NCBI GenBank assembly: GCA_030042575.1
Contig: JASHZK010000406.1
Coordinates: 1 to 6,185 of the forward strand
Origin: Acidimicrobiales bacterium
GTDB lineage: Bacteria > Actinomycetota > Acidimicrobiia > Acidimicrobiales > UBA8190
Direction of reading: 5' to 3'
DNA length: 6,185 nucleotides
A program made the position numbers and the translations under genes. Shown here one piece after another: positions 5,998-6,185 of the stretch. Positions within the stretch are counted from its first letter, which is position 1. Each line of letters opens with the position of its first letter. The notes under the pieces were generated by a model that made no database searches, was not told the origin of the DNA, and saw only the letters and a list, made by a program, of their open reading frames with translations.

Positions 5998-6185
5998 TAG
6001 CGACGGGCTTGGCTGATTCGCAGCGGGAAGCCGAAGCGGGGGTGGGGAACCTCCTTCCAGAAGCTCATCCCGATCTTCTCCATGACTCGGCCCGACGCAG
6101 CGTTGGCGGCGTGGTAGATGCCGATCACCCGCTCGATCCCCAGATCGTCGAAGGCGAAGCGAAGGGCTGCTGTGGCTCCCTCGGA
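5997..6185 (-). CDS. GNAT-family N-acetyltransferase, C-terminal fragment (5' end beyond window)
   Basis: The minus strand is open from the window edge to TAG at 5999-5997 and encodes the last 62 residues of a GNAT acetyltransferase. The visible part reads ALRFAFDDLGIERVIGIYHA (7-26), then NAASGRVMEKIGM (28-40) and FWKEVPHPRFGFPL (42-55). This is the C-terminal half of the GNAT fold in the RimJ/RimL-like group: the helix after the acetyl-CoA loop, the strand 'ERV-I-I', the Asn-Ala-Ala-Ser segment and the 'EKIGM' helix before the last strands. The acetyl-CoA loop itself lies outside the window. It is a different protein from the acetyltransferase at 3856-4428, sharing only family features. The stop is 9 bases from that of the convergent oxidoreductase. 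The substrate cannot be assigned. Confidence 0.82.
   Translation of the reverse strand, partial: SEGATAALRFAFDDLGIERVIGIYHAANAASGRVMEKIGMSFWKEVPHPRFGFPLRISQARR

Noticed and set aside
4676..6016. 446-residue plus-strand frame overlapping the oxidoreductase
   Set aside because: Arg/Ala/Pro-rich shadow in another frame of a gene with clear FAD motifs throughout.
1..6185. Mobile element, CRISPR array, tRNA/rRNA or phage gene
   Set aside because: No transposase, integrase, repeat-spacer pattern, terminal inverted repeats or RNA gene was seen on reading both strands; all but short spacers are covered by ordinary metabolic genes.
3856..6185. The two GNAT genes as a duplicated pair
   Set aside because: The comparable C-terminal regions share only general family positions (Asn-x-Ala-Ser, Leu/Ile-Gly), so a recent duplication is not supported.

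Overview
The window is gene-dense, high-GC bacterial DNA (roughly 70% G+C by eye) with GTG start codons, very short or absent gaps between genes, and protein sequences of actinobacterial character. An actinobacterium is likely, possibly of the Acidimicrobiia; the class is an inference from style and gene content, not from a marker gene. There are seven genes: five complete and one cut off at each edge.

Layout. Positions 1-390 (+) hold the C-terminal part of a TetR-family regulator whose DNA-binding half lies outside the window. It overlaps by one base the start of a nitronate monooxygenase-like FMN enzyme (390-1508, +). That gene ends stop-to-stop, with no gap, against a minus-strand group read from about 4428 down to 1509: a RimJ/RimL-type GNAT acetyltransferase (3856-4428), UDP-glucose 6-dehydrogenase (2494-3825) and UDP-glucuronate decarboxylase (1509-2489). 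A divergent spacer of about 125 bases (4429-4553) separates this group from a plus-strand FAD-dependent oxidoreductase of the phytoene desaturase/PYROXD2 type (4554-5987). The oxidoreductase converges, across 9 bases, on the C-terminal end of a second GNAT acetyltransferase (5997-6185, minus), cut by the window edge.

How the genes work together. The clearest unit is the dehydrogenase-decarboxylase pair. The first oxidises UDP-glucose to UDP-glucuronate and the second decarboxylates that to UDP-xylose, a nucleotide sugar for a polysaccharide or glycoconjugate. The genes are 4 bases apart and probably co-translated. No glycosyltransferase that would use the product lies in the window. The TetR and nitronate monooxygenase-like genes form a second unit, probably a regulator with its target. 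The oxidoreductase and the two acetyltransferases have no assignable substrates.

Regulation visible in sequence. There is a good Shine-Dalgarno before the monooxygenase. Three actinobacterial-type -10 hexamers lie very close to start codons (TATACT, GATAAT, TAGGGT), which would suit leaderless or near-leaderless mRNAs. A 19-base imperfect palindrome sits in the divergent spacer. Compact hairpins sit at both convergent gene junctions.

I see no mobile element, CRISPR array, RNA gene or clearly new system. The items most worth a second look are the non-canonical N-terminus of the monooxygenase-like protein and the hairpins built over gene ends.
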